DNA of 64,000 nucleotides from Hirsutella rhossiliensis (lineage: Eukaryota > Ascomycota > Sordariomycetes > Hypocreales > Ophiocordycipitaceae). Both the position numbers and the translations under genes were made by a program. The notes under the pieces are model-generated. The model was not told the DNA's origin. It made no database searches and was given only the letters and a program-made list of their open reading frames with translations. The stretch spans positions 3,720,001-3,784,000 of the forward strand of contig NW_025408669.1 of NCBI RefSeq assembly GCF_020360975.1. Direction: 5' to 3'. This document shows positions 34,600-45,406 of this stretch, in pieces (the stretch's first letter is position 1; the number at the start of each line of letters is the position of its first letter).

Positions 34600-37500
34600 C
34601 TTCTAGTAAAATTATTAAAGTAAAGAGCCGTAGTAGGTTAAGTGCTTAAGTAGTTCCTAGGTATTTTCCTCTAGTCTATATCCCTTCTACTTAATAAGGT
34701 ATTCTTATTACTAACCTTATTTTCTTATATCTAGTATTTATTCTACTTTATATTCTTAATCGTCGTTAACTTCGATTTTTTCTTATAGTTTAGCGTTTTA
34801 TAGCGCTAGTTCTAATAATAAGATATAAAATAATAAGTATATTTATATTATTATTAGTAGCGAAAGTTCGTAGTTAACTTTTAAAATAGTTTCCTTAACC
34901 TTAAACGGTCTAAGTTTCTTAAAATCTAATTTATTACTTAGTCGTTTTATTTTAATATTTTATCGTATAAGGTAGACTATATCTCCCTCTCGAAAGATTA
35001 GTCCCTATAATCTTTTCCGATTATAGTAAGTAGATATTCGTTCTCTAACGAATTAAAGTTCTTATTATATTTCTTTATATAATTTTTATAGCTAATCTAC
35101 TTATAGTATTGCTCGTTCCGCTTATAGTCCTTATTAAGTAACCTTAAATACTTCTAGGTTATATCTATAATTAGCGTATACTAGTAAGAGCTTAGTTATT
35201 TCCGTAACTAAGCTATTATAAGCTAGTTACGCTATTAGTAGCTATTTAACTTAATCGTTTTATTCGTAGCTAATATAGTATCGTAAATATTATTTAAGCG
35301 TTTAGTTAAGTCATTCTATTTATCTATCTATTTATAAGTAATAAGCTATACTAAGCTTATATTTCGTCCTTAATTATACTATAAGAGCTTACTAAAACTT
35401 AGCTATAAATATACTTCCTCTATTAAAGATAATCTCGTTTAGTAGTCCGTAATTACTAATAATTATTTATAGGAATATATATACTAGCTCTTCTATATTA
35501 CTTACTTCTTTATATAGTAAAAAATACCTATACTTTATTAGTCTATCGGTAATAACGAATATACTATTATACTTAATATTAGTTATAGGTTCTTTCGATA
35601 GTAGTAGCTTTATAATATAGTCGAAAGCTATCGAATCCTATAGTTTCTCTAGTACTAGTAGCGGTTATAATTCTCTATATAGTTTATATTATTTAGCTTT
35701 ACTTCGTACGTAAAGTTCGTATTCTTTAATAACTTATTATACTACTTCCTTAAGCTATAGGAAGTTATATTATCGTTTAATCCGTTTTATTATTCTTTAG
35801 ATTCCTTAGTATCTATATATTAGATATTCGTATATATCTTATATAACTTTATCTCGTAATTCTAGTAGTATCTAGATTTTATTTTTATATATTAGAACTT
35901 CTAAATATTCTATATCGTATCCGTTTAGTGCTTTATATTCTTTTATCTATTTTAGGATCTTTTAGTATATCGAGTTATTAGGTTATACTTTAAATATTAT
36001 ATTTAGCTATTATTACTAGTAGTTCCTATTTTCGTTGATTTCTAGGAGCTGTCCTTTTACTATAGGTGCCCCTATATTATAGTTACTTCGTCGATTAAAG
36101 GTATTAGCTCGACCGTTTTCTATTCCTTTTTTATAGATTATTTTATAGTCGAATTCTAATAAATATTCGGCCTATCGGATCTATTATCCGTTTAACTATT
36201 ACGTTATTATAAAATATAAGATATTCTTATAATCTATATAAACCTTAACTTTATATTTACTTCTAAGAAGGTAGTATTAAAATTCCTTAAAAGCTTAAAT
36301 AATTATAAGGAATTCTTTATCGTAGATAGGGTAATTAAGTTCTACGCTATATAGCTTTTTTAAGTAGAATGCAATTAGTCGTAGTCTTCCTTTATTATCT
36401 TTTTATCCGATTTATACTCTTAGAGTAAAGTCTAATATATCGGTTTTAAGTTTAATTTATCGTTTTAGATCGAAGGTAGTTAAGACTAGTTCTTATATAA
36501 TTATAGTTTTAATATATTTAAAAGCTTCGTTAGCTTTATCGTCCTATATAAATTCTTTTTCCTTCTTTATTAAGTCGTATAGTAATACTATAATTTTTCC
36601 GAAATCTTTAATAAATCGTCGGTAGTAATTTATAAATCCTAGGAAACTTTATACGTCCTTAACGTTCTTTAGCGTTAGCTATTCTTTAACTAAGTTAATC
36701 TTATCTTATTATATATATATCTCTCTTAGTAAGATCGTATATCTAAGTCTACTTCCTATATATAGAACTTACTTTTCTTTAGTTTAACTAGTAACTTCGT
36801 ATTCTAAAGTACGCGGAGTACCTTATAAACGTATTCCTTATATTCTTCTAGGGTATCCGAGAAGATTAAGATATTATCTAGATATACTACTATAAAGATA
36901 TCTAAGTATTTGCATAGGATATTATTAATTATCCGTTAAAAGGTAGCTAGTATATTTATAAGTCTAAATAGTATTACTAGATATTTAAATAGTCTGAATT
37001 TCGTTTTAAAGGCTATTATCTATTTATATCCCTTTTTTATACGTATTAAGTTATAAGCGCCTTTAAGGTCGAGGGCTATAAACTATTTTTTACTATATAG
37101 TTAATCTTATAGTTCTAATATAAGCGGTAATAGTATTCGGTCCTTTATTATAATATCGTTTAAGCGTTTATAGTCGATAACTAGTCGTAGCTTACCGTTT
37201 TTCTTTAAAATAAATATAACTAGATAGCCTACTTTAGATATTAATATTTATATATATCCTTTTCGTAGATTCTTATTAAGGTAGTCGCATAGCGTTTATA
37301 GTTGCTTTTCGTTTAAGTTATAGATTTTATAGAACGTTAGCGTTATTCTATCCTTAAGATAAATTTTATAGTCCTATTAGCTATATTTAGGTAACCCTAT
37401 CTTAAGTTCTTCTTTAAAGAGTTTATTATATTTCCGGTATTCTTAGGGGATATTCTTTATTCTATCTTATAGGCTTTATTCTTTCTCTTAAGAGCTAGTT

Positions 37501-38900
37501 TCTCTTAACTTAAGCTCTTTATTAATTTATTTAAGGTCTTTCCTTAAAGTAGCAATAACTCTTTAGATCTTCGTATTATATCCTTTATTCTATTTATATC
37601 GGATGCTAGGTTATATAGCCGTGTTAGTTAGTATATAGGTCTTATTAGTCGATTTTATTATATCCGCTAGTTCGGTTACTATTTTCGTCTATATCGCTAA
37701 AGCCCGTAATAATTTACTTAAACGGTTATCCCTTTTATCCTATTTAGTAGCTAAATTATTATAAAATTTTACTTTCTCCTAAATCTACTAGTCCTAGAAA
37801 CTTACGTCTTCGTCTTAATATAGCTAGCTAGTTTTCTAGTTAATTAGTAGGTTGCTCTCTTATAGCTATAGAAGCCCTAATATAAGGTCGTGTTCTTTAA
37901 TATCTATAATATCGAAGTTAACTCGTTTATCGTAGCCCTAGATATTAATATTAAGGTAATTAATCTTTATATTAATAATTCCGTTATTATAGTTAAAGGC
38001 CTCTCCTTCGATATTCGTAAGTTTATATAGATCTATCTTATATCTTTATATAAGTCGGTAACGATTAACGACTTTAGGTAAAACGTAGTTACCTATCGCG
38101 CTATAGTCTAAAAGTATACGTATATAATATCCCGCGATTTAGATATCTAATACTATTTAGTCGCTATAGCTTACCGTTACTATATATAAGGTCCTTAGAT
38201 CTTATTATATCGTGCTAGTCTATAGCCCTTTTATAGATAGTATACCTCGTTTTTTACTTAGTCTTTATTCGTTTTATTTAGGTATTCTTCTTCGATTTAT
38301 TATTAATATCGTTTCTTTATATTTTTATCGCGTAGTATTATATCGGGGCTTAAGAGACTAATTTCTTATAGCTAATCGAAGATTTCTTATTTCTTAACGC
38401 TATATTATTTATATTATACTGCTTCGTAGTTAATTATATACTATACTTCGTAATTCTATTTATTTTTATACTAAAGGTCGAGTTTTCGTTTAGCGTCTTT
38501 CTGTTTTTTATATAGTATTTCTATATCGATTCTTCCTTAGTCGAATACGGCTTATAGCCTTTATACGCACTACTAATAATCTTTTAGTATACCGTTATAT
38601 CGTTTATACTATACTTATACTTTTTCGTATTTATAAATTCTATAGTTTAAGTATATATATTCGTTATAATTTTCTTTATTATATTTAACTTATTACGTAA
38701 GTCTTTAAAAGATTAAGGGTTTAGATATCTTAGAGCGAGTAGCGTTATACTATTCCTTTATTTTAGCGTATCTATAGATTTTATATATCTTTAAAAGATA
38801 TCTCGTTAATAAACCGTAATTATCGCGGTATTTAAGTAGCGTGCTATAATCGGGTTCTAATAATATAACTTAGTCGTTTAGGTAGCGTTAATTAATTTTC
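34600..38900 (-). pseudogene. Chromovirus A1 pol relic: protease/RT/RNase H/integrase/chromodomain
   Basis: Minus-strand order: RT about 37450-36700, with FIALNLKGAYNLIRIKKGY near 37080-37020 and the active site YLDNILIFS at about 36863-36889 (YLDD with one G-to-A change). RNase H about 36480-36050, with YPIYDKEFL and YIDYKN blocks. Integrase about 35960-34880, with an IISDRG block near 35430. A chromodomain follows near 34770-34640, reading EYKVE*ILDIRK and then LIK*KGY. Chromodomains direct such elements to histone-H3K9-methylated chromatin. Many stops come from RIP; no product is expected. Confidence 0.92.
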
Positions 38901-40775
38901 TAGTAGTTTAGTTCTATACTTAGGTAGGGTTTCGAAAGTACTTATCCTTTAAACCTAACTAGGAAGGCGTTATATTATACCTTTATCTAGAAGTATATTA
39001 TATAATTTAGGTAGACGTATAATATCTATAAAATATACTTATAGTGCTTATAAGTAAGTAGTATTTATAGATCGTCTCTAAATTCTCCTTATAGTTACTA
39101 TTCTTATTATAGAGCTATAAAGGTATCGACTACGGCGATAGCTATAGCGTAGTCTCCTTCTTATAGTGCCGGTTAATATCGAATTAATATAGCTTATTAG
39201 TTTTCCGTAAGAATTTAAGGTATTTATTAGGTTCTAATTTTAAGTATTTCTTTAAATTCTTTAAAGTATAGAGCGTGTTTTTTAATCGTAGTATTTTCCC
39301 TTAGTAGCGAGGGTAGTAGTATAAGTTCGTTCTTATCTTCCGTTTCTCTAAGTATTTCTTATTCTTTAGAGCTTATATCGTCGATACTTCGTTATTCCTC
39401 CTTAGGTTATTATCTAAGTTTCGTAAGTATAAGGGCTATATTTATATCTTCTTTATTATATTATTTATAGACTACCCGTTATTATTATTAATTTTTATTT
39501 CGTATATCTTCCTAGAATCGTTTACCGTTCTTCTTAATCTAGTCTTAAGAGACTCCTTTAAGATAAGGGTATTTTAGTTCTACGAATTTAACTTATCTTT
39601 ATATTTTAGGATCCCTTTATTATATTATTATAAGGGTCTTCTTTAGTAGCTTTAGGAACTATCTAGTACTATTTTTATCGCTTAAGTATACTATATATTC
39701 GTCGTTATAGTATATAGTCTAACTAAGGAGTTTATACTTTAGTTCTTATCTATTAGTAGCGTTTAGGTGTTTCTTACCTTTTAGGGCTAGTGCCTAGTAG
39801 GTTTTCTTCTCCTTACGAGGTTATCTATATTCTTTAGAGTAATATTTAAGTTTCCTATAGTTAAAATACTTTCCTTTACTTTTCTATATTATATCTAGAT
39901 CTATCTTACCTAGGTTAGTTATATAGGCGTAGGTAATAGGAGTTTCGCGCTTCTTCTTATAGTTAGCGCGTCGGCTAAAGTTATTTCTATAAGAAGGGTT
40001 TTAGTTTCCTCTTCCTTATTTCTTTTCTTAGCGTCGCGTATACTATCTATTATCGATTCGTACTACTATAGTAATATAGTCTAAGAGGTTATTAGGTCGA
40101 TTTTCCTTATAAAGCTCGTCCTTAACTTCTTCTTTAAGCCTATCGTAGAATCGTAATATAAGGGGTTCGTTGTCTTAATTAAGCTTTAAGGTAACTTAAT
40201 AGAACTTTATAGTATAATCCGATGCTAAGATCCTTTATTAGAGTTCTTAAAGTTTTTATTTAGCTTCTCGTTCCTCGTTAGTTATTCTAAATACCTTTAT
40301 AATAGCTTCTTCGAATCCTTAGAAACTAGTAAAGACTTTATCTATTTCGTTGTCTTATCGCGCTAGTTAGTTATCGAGAAAGTCCCTTATAATAGGTTTA
40401 AACTAAGCGAGTGCTGTTCTAGATAAATAATTTCCTATATAGAGTACCTTTTCGACTAGGTCCGAGAGTTTAGTAGGGTAAAACCGGTAGTAGGCTTTAA
40501 GTTAAGTAAGAAAGTCTCGAAGCGTGCCGTAAGTACCATCGAATAGTCCTAGCTATTTTAGTTTAACTGCTTCTCTAAGGTCCCTAACTTATCCGTTGCC
40601 TCCTCCGTTCCTAAGTAACTATACCTTATATTAAAGGGTAATAATCTCGCGTATTATATCCTAAGGCGATATAGTAGCTCTAGAGTTAGTTAATCTAGCT
40701 TACTATATAGGCATATTAATAGTTACGATATTGCTTAGAGTAACGTAGTATTATATTAAATAAGAGCTTTTAACG
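38900..40775 (-). pseudogene. Chromovirus A1 gag relic with a C-to-Y mutated zinc knuckle
   Basis: Minus-strand Gag region between the 5' LTR and pol. At 39827-39868 lies a CX2CX4HX4C zinc knuckle in which all four ligand codons now read TAT (Tyr): at 39866-39868, 39857-39859, 39842-39844 and 39827-39829. TGT-to-TAT and CAT-to-TAT are exactly the two RIP outcomes. Surrounding residues (F-N between the first two, S-K-E before the last) match retroviral-type knuckles. Capsid sequence upstream is readable but unremarkable. Confidence 0.85.
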
Positions 40776-41224
40776 TATAACGACCGGTATTATTCCTAAG
40801 GGATAAACCTATCGAGGGGTTTATATTAGCAGATATAATAGGGCGTAGTCTAAGCAATAATAAGTATATTACGTTAGTAATAAGTCGGAGGTCGTAGACT
40901 ATAGACTATAACTAAGTAATTAGAATTAAAGATAAATCGTAATAAAGATCTATATTAAAAGCTAGAGAGCTATCTATCTAAAGAAGTAAAAGTAGGTGGC
41001 TATATATACCTATAGAGACTATCCTTAGATTATAGGCCTAGCTATAATCCTTAACGTTAGATCGTATAGAGCGTAGTAATCTCGTTAATCCTAGATTACT
41101 TAGATCTCTACGATCCCCTCGATCCTATATCTATTAGATAGTCGTGCCGACTATTTATCCGTTAGACCGTGTTACGTGCTTAACGTAGTCGACCGTTAGC
41201 GGCCTAGTAGCCGTGGTCGTAATA
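40776..41224 (-). repeat. 5' LTR of chromovirus A1
   Basis: 449 bp, same length and ends as 33380-33828. Its right end abuts the TATTA target duplication at 41225-41229. The primer-binding site should lie just left of 40776; the bases there (minus strand CGTTAAAAGCTCTT) were not matched to a tRNA. Confidence 0.95.
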
Positions 41225-42181
41225 TATTAAAGTAAATCTTACTTATAGGATAGCTAAGCGCGGTCGCGGTTATAACTTCCTAGGGTCTCTTAGTTATAAA
41301 GTATTAGTATTCTTTATTAAAAGAGATTATACTATAAATATTATTTTAAAGGCTAGCCTATTAATACCTATTCTTTATAAACGTATATATAACTTATTAT
41401 CCTTTATATCCTATTTATATATAGTACTTTATAATAATGCTTTTTTATTCTTTTAGGTCGTCTATAACTAGTATAGGTCCCCTTTCTTCCTTCTTAAGGA
41501 GTTACTAAAGCTTTTAATCTTTAATATAGAAATTTAAACTCTTTAAATATAGCTTCCTATAGTCTTATTTAAAAAGGCCCTTTAGCCGTTTTAACGTTTA
41601 AAGGAAGTCTATAATTATCCTCGATTCCTTTAAGTAGTCCCTTTATAGCTTAGTCCCTTATACTACGTTTAAGTAAAAGTCTATAAATTCTTTAATATTG
41701 CTTTTTATTTCCCTATCTAATATATTAAAAGGTCTTTTAAGCTTTCTTAAAAGTCCGTTAGCTATACTATTCTTCTTACCTTCGATATATTATATAGTAA
41801 AGTTAAAGAGGAAAATATAGCTTATTTAGTAAGTTACTATAGCTTTAAGGATATCTTTAAAGGCACCTTTTAGTTAATTAACTAAGACCTATATATTCGT
41901 TTCTAGGATAAAATATACGCTATATAGGTATATTCCTAGTCTTTTAAGCGTACTTAATATAGCCCTATACTCCCTCTTTATTATATTATATTTAGTTTTT
42001 ACTAGGAACTAAGTTTTACTTTTAAACCTTATAAGGCGCCTTTTTTTATCGACGATTTATTTTAAGACTACCCCTTAGCTAAGTAGACTAGTATTATATA
42101 TTATAATAATATCTCCCTTTCCTAGGCCGACGTCGAGGGATATTAAAAAGACTAGATTAGTAATAGCTTCCTTAAGGGTAG
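41225..42181 (-). pseudogene. Gypsy-2 pol, piece 2: RNase H and integrase N-terminal part
   Basis: Minus strand. RNase H reads EAITNLVFLISL near 42170-42130, then K*EYRAILSTLKRLG and YSVYFILETN near 41980-41890. The linker IEGKKNSIANGL near 41770 matches the RNase H end xxGxKNxxADxLSRRP. This is the fungal gypsy type with an LETDA block. The frame joins piece 1 at 45407 through the sequence AIAT|LKEAIT when the inserted element and one GTAG are removed. Confidence 0.85.
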
Positions 42182-42589
42182 TTTAACGGTGGCTGCGGCA
42201 CACACCCAAAGACACACCCACGCCAATGGCAATAGCAGCAGCTAGATACCGAAGGACGAGGGGGTCTAAGGGGGACGAAGGAAACGAGAAAGCACTAGGC
42301 AGGGCAAGGCAAAGGCAAAGAGGGCTAAAAAGGTATATTAGCAAAAGAGGATATAGAAGAAGATGATGATGATAGAAGAAGATGCTGTCTGCTAGCTAAG
42401 GAGGAAAAGAGACCTCTTTTATAGACCGAATTTTCCCTCCTTCTTCCCTAGACGAACAGGGGCCAAGGGATCATCTGATCAAGAAGAGGGCTAGCCAGAG
42501 ACTCTGCCAAGGATCCTGCCAAGGACCCTGCCAAAGACTCTGCTGCGCGGGCTGTGTGTGTTCCTTGGGGTATAGATGCCCCCGTTAAA
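42182..42589 (+). repeat. Left LTR of the non-autonomous element
   Basis: It aligns along its whole length with 44949-45406. The length difference is due to a (GAT/AAT)-rich microsatellite: four GAT units here near 42362-42373, about 50 bp more in the right copy. Most other differences are transitions, several of the RIP type (TAACGG here, TGACGG in the right copy). Confidence 0.92.
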
Positions 42590-42671
42590 CTCCTCTACAA
42601 CAAAGAACAGACGCCCTCGTCTGCTAGGTAAGCAAGCAGGCAGGCAACAGCCAAGGAATAAAGAAACAGAC

Positions 42672-42756
42672 AAGCAGCCAAGCAGCCAAGCAGCCAAGCA
42701 GCTAAGCAGCCAAGCAGCCAAGCAGCCAAGCAGCCAAGCAGCCAAGCAGCTAAGCA
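42672..42756. repeat. 8-bp microsatellite AAGCAGCC, about ten units
   Basis: Perfect to near-perfect tandem units of AAGCAGCC (some AAGCAGCT). It creates long open frames on both strands (Ala/Lys/Gln and Leu/Ala/Trp repeats) that I do not regard as genes. Confidence 0.95.
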
Positions 42757-43395
42757 GGCAAGAAACAGCCCAACGGGAGACCAAGGAATAGACCAAGCAG
42801 CGGGCCAAGGAACAGGCCAACGAGAGACCAAGGGACAGACCAAGCAACGGGCCAATAGGCCAACCAGAGACCAACGGTAAGAAATAGCAATAGAGGGAAG
42901 AAAAAGAGATCCTTATAGGCAAAGGAAAGAAGAAGCTAACGAGGAAGGCAGAGGAAAGAAATCTTAGAGAGAAAGGGGGAAAAAGTCCCTAAAGAAATAC
43001 CTAGAAAAATCATTTAAAATTCAAAAATCATACCCTCTTTTCCCCCGGCGACTTTTGCGCCTAGCTAGCTTTACCTAGGCAAATACCTATGCCTAGGAGG
43101 AGAATACCGGAGATTGCTATTCTTATCTTATTTATTTTAGGTATTTCGAAAAGGGGGGATTTTTCACACTTTCGTTAAGACTGCTTAAAGGTGCCTGCCG
43201 CGTCGGCTGCTGCGGACCGTGCCGGGAAGGGCGGAAGGAAGGATCTCTTGCGTATGTTATTATTGCTATCGGAAAGGTCGTCTATCACGGAAGTCGTCTG
43301 CCAAGGAAAAAGGTCTATCGAGGAAGAAGCTGTCTGCTAGAAAGGTTCGTCTGCTATAAAGGAATTTGTCTGCCGAGAGAAGACTGTCTGCTAGG

Positions 43396-43556
43396 ACGTC
43401 TGCTAAAGAGGAAATCGCCTACCGGGACGGAAAAGGTTGTCTGTCGGAACGTCTAACAGAGAGGAAATCGCCTGCCGGGACGGAAAAGGTTGTCTGCCGG
43501 CATCGTCTATTAAGGAAGAAATCGTTTGCCGGGACGGAAAAGGTTGTTTGTCGGCA
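43396..43556. repeat. 53-54-bp minisatellite, three units
   Basis: Units start with cgtct at 43397, 43450 and 43504 and share gaggaaatcg, ccgggacggaaaaggttgt and tcgg or ccgg. A partial unit follows at 43557. Looser relatives (gtctgctaRgaa) extend left to about 43270. Copies differ mainly by transitions. Confidence 0.9.
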
Positions 43557-43654
43557 CGTCTGCCGGGAAATCTGCTAAAAAGGGGGAAATAAGGCAAAAG
43601 AGAGGTGCCTATAGTCTCTAGGTGCGTAATCGGATGGTCAGAATAGGTGCTAAG

Positions 43655-44031
43655 TGTTACGACCACGGCCACTGGGCCGCTGACGGTCGACCGCGTTAAG
43701 CACGTATAATCTAGGAATTAATAAGATTACTACGCCCTATACGATCTAACGTTAGGGATTATAGCTAGACCTATAATCTAAGGATAGTCTCTATAGGTAT
43801 ATATAGCCACCTACTTTTACTCCTTTAGATAGATAGCTCTCTAGCTTTTAATATAGATCTTTATTACGATTCTATCTCTAATTCTAATTACCTAGTTATA
43901 GTCTACGGTCTACGACCTCCGACTTATCACTAACGTAATATACTTATTATTGCTTAGACCACGCCCTATTATATCTGCTAACATAAACCCCTCGATAGGT
44001 TTATCCCTTAGGAATAACACCGGTCGTCACA
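43655..44031 (+). mobile_element. Solo LTR of chromovirus A, lightly mutated
   Basis: It begins TGTTACGACCACGG and ends CCGGTCGTCACA, the intact canonical termini of the chromovirus A LTR. It is flanked by CTAAG at 43650-43654 and 44032-44036, a target-site duplication. At 377 bp it lacks about 75 bp present in the middle of the A1 LTRs (the tagatctctacgatccc segment). It keeps many CA/TG steps. It inserted in opposite orientation to A1 and after the host element at 42182, so it is among the youngest insertions here. Confidence 0.95.
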
Positions 44032-44257
44032 CTAAGGGGAGCCGTTAGTCCGGGCCATTGGTGCCGAAGGAGCCGTTGGGACCATCTGATCGTGCGGGAA
44101 GGAATAAAATCAAAGGAAGCTGCCGTGCTAGAGGCGCTGCCGAGGAAATTATCGAAGATTGCCGAAGAAAGAGACTATCGAAGAAGAAGACTGCCAAAGA
44201 AGACTGCTGCAGAAAGAGCTTGTAAAAGACCGTAGCCGAGGGGGTGTTGAGACCGTA

Positions 44258-44349
44258 GCTAGGGAAGCTGTCGGGCTGTGGCCGAAGGAGCTGTCGAGAC
44301 TGTGGCCGAGGAAGCTGTCGGGCTGTGGCCGAAGGAGCTGTCGAGACTA
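44258..44349. repeat. 46-bp tandem duplication and following ggtcccgt repeats
   Basis: Two adjacent units share gaagctgtcgggctgtggcc and gaaggagctgtcgagact. They are followed to about 44425 by four spaced copies of ggtcccgt-g/a-gagct. Further right, 44630-44765 holds short repeats of gcaggggacttcggccggg and gggccaacggct. All belong to the interior of the non-autonomous element. Confidence 0.85.
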
Positions 44350-44882
44350 TAGAGACTGCCAGTCCCGTAGAGCTATTGGTCCCGTGGAAGCTATTGGTCC
44401 CGTAGAGCTGTTGGTCCCGTGGAAGCTGCTAAAGAAGTTGTCGTATTGGCAGAGAAAGAAAAACCAGAAAAATATCCGCTGCTGCTGCTTGCGCAGGTGT
44501 CTTCCCTCCACAACAAAGACCAGACGTCCCCGTCTGCAACTAAAGCAGCTGCCGTAGATAGAGCCTGCCGGGGAGGAAAGTTCGGTTCGTTAAAAAAAGA
44601 AAGTTCCGTCTAGTGCAAGGGACTCCGGCTAGGGCAGGGGACTTCGGCCGGGCAGGGGACTTCGGCCGGGACAGGGGCAGGGGACAGGGACAGGAGCAGG
44701 GGCCATGGTCTGGGCCAACGGCTGGGCCAACGGTCTAGGCCAACGGCTGGGCCAACGGCTAGGGGAAAAGAAAAAAAGTCGGTGAAATCTTTCCCTGCCT
44801 AGCGCTTATCTCGACGGGAAAAGTGCGGCAGCACCGGCGCAGTTCGTTTAGCTCTGCCCTTCTCGTATCTTCTTCCTCTTCT

Positions 44883-44912
44883 CGAGAGAGAGAGAGAGAG
44901 AGAGACAGAGGG
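44883..44912. repeat. (GA)n tract near the right LTR
   Basis: About twelve GA units followed by a purine-rich run (cagagggaaagggaaacagaag). It lies about 35 bp before the right LTR, so it may include the polypurine tract, though it does not abut the LTR as is usual. Confidence 0.7.
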
Positions 44913-44948
44913 AAAGGGAAACAGAAGCTTCACGCCCTGGAGACCAGT

Positions 44949-45406
44949 TTTGACGGTGGCTGCGGCACACACCCAAAGACACACCCACGCCAACGGCAAC
45001 AGCAGTAGCTAGATACCGAAGGACGAGGGGGTCTAAGGGGGACGAAGGAAACGAGAAAGCACTAGGCAGGGCAAGGCAAAGGCAAAGAGGGCCAAAAAGG
45101 TATATTAGTAAAAGAGGATATAGAAGAAGATAATGCTAATAATAAAAGAAGAAGATGATAATGCTAATAGAAGAAGATAATAATAATGATAGAAGAAGAT
45201 GCTGTCTGCTAGCTAAGGAGGAAAAGAGACCTCTTTTATAGACCGAATTTTCCCTCCTTCTTCCCTAGACGAACAGGGGCCAAGGGATCATCTGATTAAG
45301 AAGAGGGCTAGCCAGAGACTCTGCCAAGGATCCTGCTAAGGACCCTGCCAAAGACTCTGCTGCGCGGGCTATGTGTGTTCCTTAGGGTATAGATGCGCCT
45401 GTTAAA
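44949..45406 (+). repeat. Right LTR of the non-autonomous element
   Basis: Starts TTTGACGGTGGCTGCGG and ends CCTGTTAAA. It carries the expanded GAT/AAT microsatellite near 45124-45200 and is otherwise close to the left LTR. Confidence 0.92.

Larger units (their letters stand above)
33380..41224 (-). mobile_element. Chromovirus A1: full-length Ty3/gypsy retrotransposon
   Basis: A 7,845-bp element with two 449-bp LTRs (33380-33828 and 40776-41224). It is flanked by TATTA at 33375-33379 and 41225-41229, a target-site duplication. Coding is on the minus strand, so the 5' LTR is on the right. Gag, RT, RNase H, integrase and chromodomain can all be traced. It inserted into the integrase region of gypsy-2. 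LTR ends are RIP forms of TGTTACGACC and GGTCGTCACA, seen unmutated in the solo LTR at 43655. Confidence 0.96.
42182..45406 (+). mobile_element. Non-autonomous LTR element (LARD-like), mostly escaped RIP
   Basis: Direct terminal repeats 42182-42589 (408 bp) and 44949-45406 (458 bp) bound a 2.36-kb interior with no gag or pol. LTR ends are TTTRACGG and CCGTTAAA or CTGTTAAA, an inverted repeat of about 8 bp. The element is flanked by GTAG at 42178-42181 and 45407-45410; the reading frame of gypsy-2 RNase H is restored if one GTAG is kept. CA and TG are common, unlike the surroundings. The interior is a patchwork of minisatellites plus a chromovirus solo LTR. Strand is a guess. The helper may be an L2-type gypsy, which shares the TTTAA ends and 4-bp duplication. 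Confidence 0.88.

Noticed and set aside
42491..42922. Long open frames on both strands (143, 86 and 71 codons) near the left LTR of the non-autonomous element
   Set aside because: They are created by the 8-bp AAGCAGCC microsatellite, which is open in several frames and encodes only Leu/Ala or Lys/Gln repeats. One also crosses the LTR boundary.
43073..43097. Inverted repeat cctaggca...tgcctagg as a possible transposon end
   Set aside because: Short stem and loop with no direct repeat outside. It is treated as an incidental hairpin within the non-autonomous element.
42672..43556. CRISPR-like repeats
   Set aside because: Units are directly adjacent without unique spacers, and the context is fungal. 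They are micro- and minisatellites.
44159..44557. 132-codon plus-strand frame with a repeated Leu/Trp pattern
   Set aside because: It follows the 46-bp and ggtcccgt tandem repeats; no domain, no start context, no conservation signal visible.
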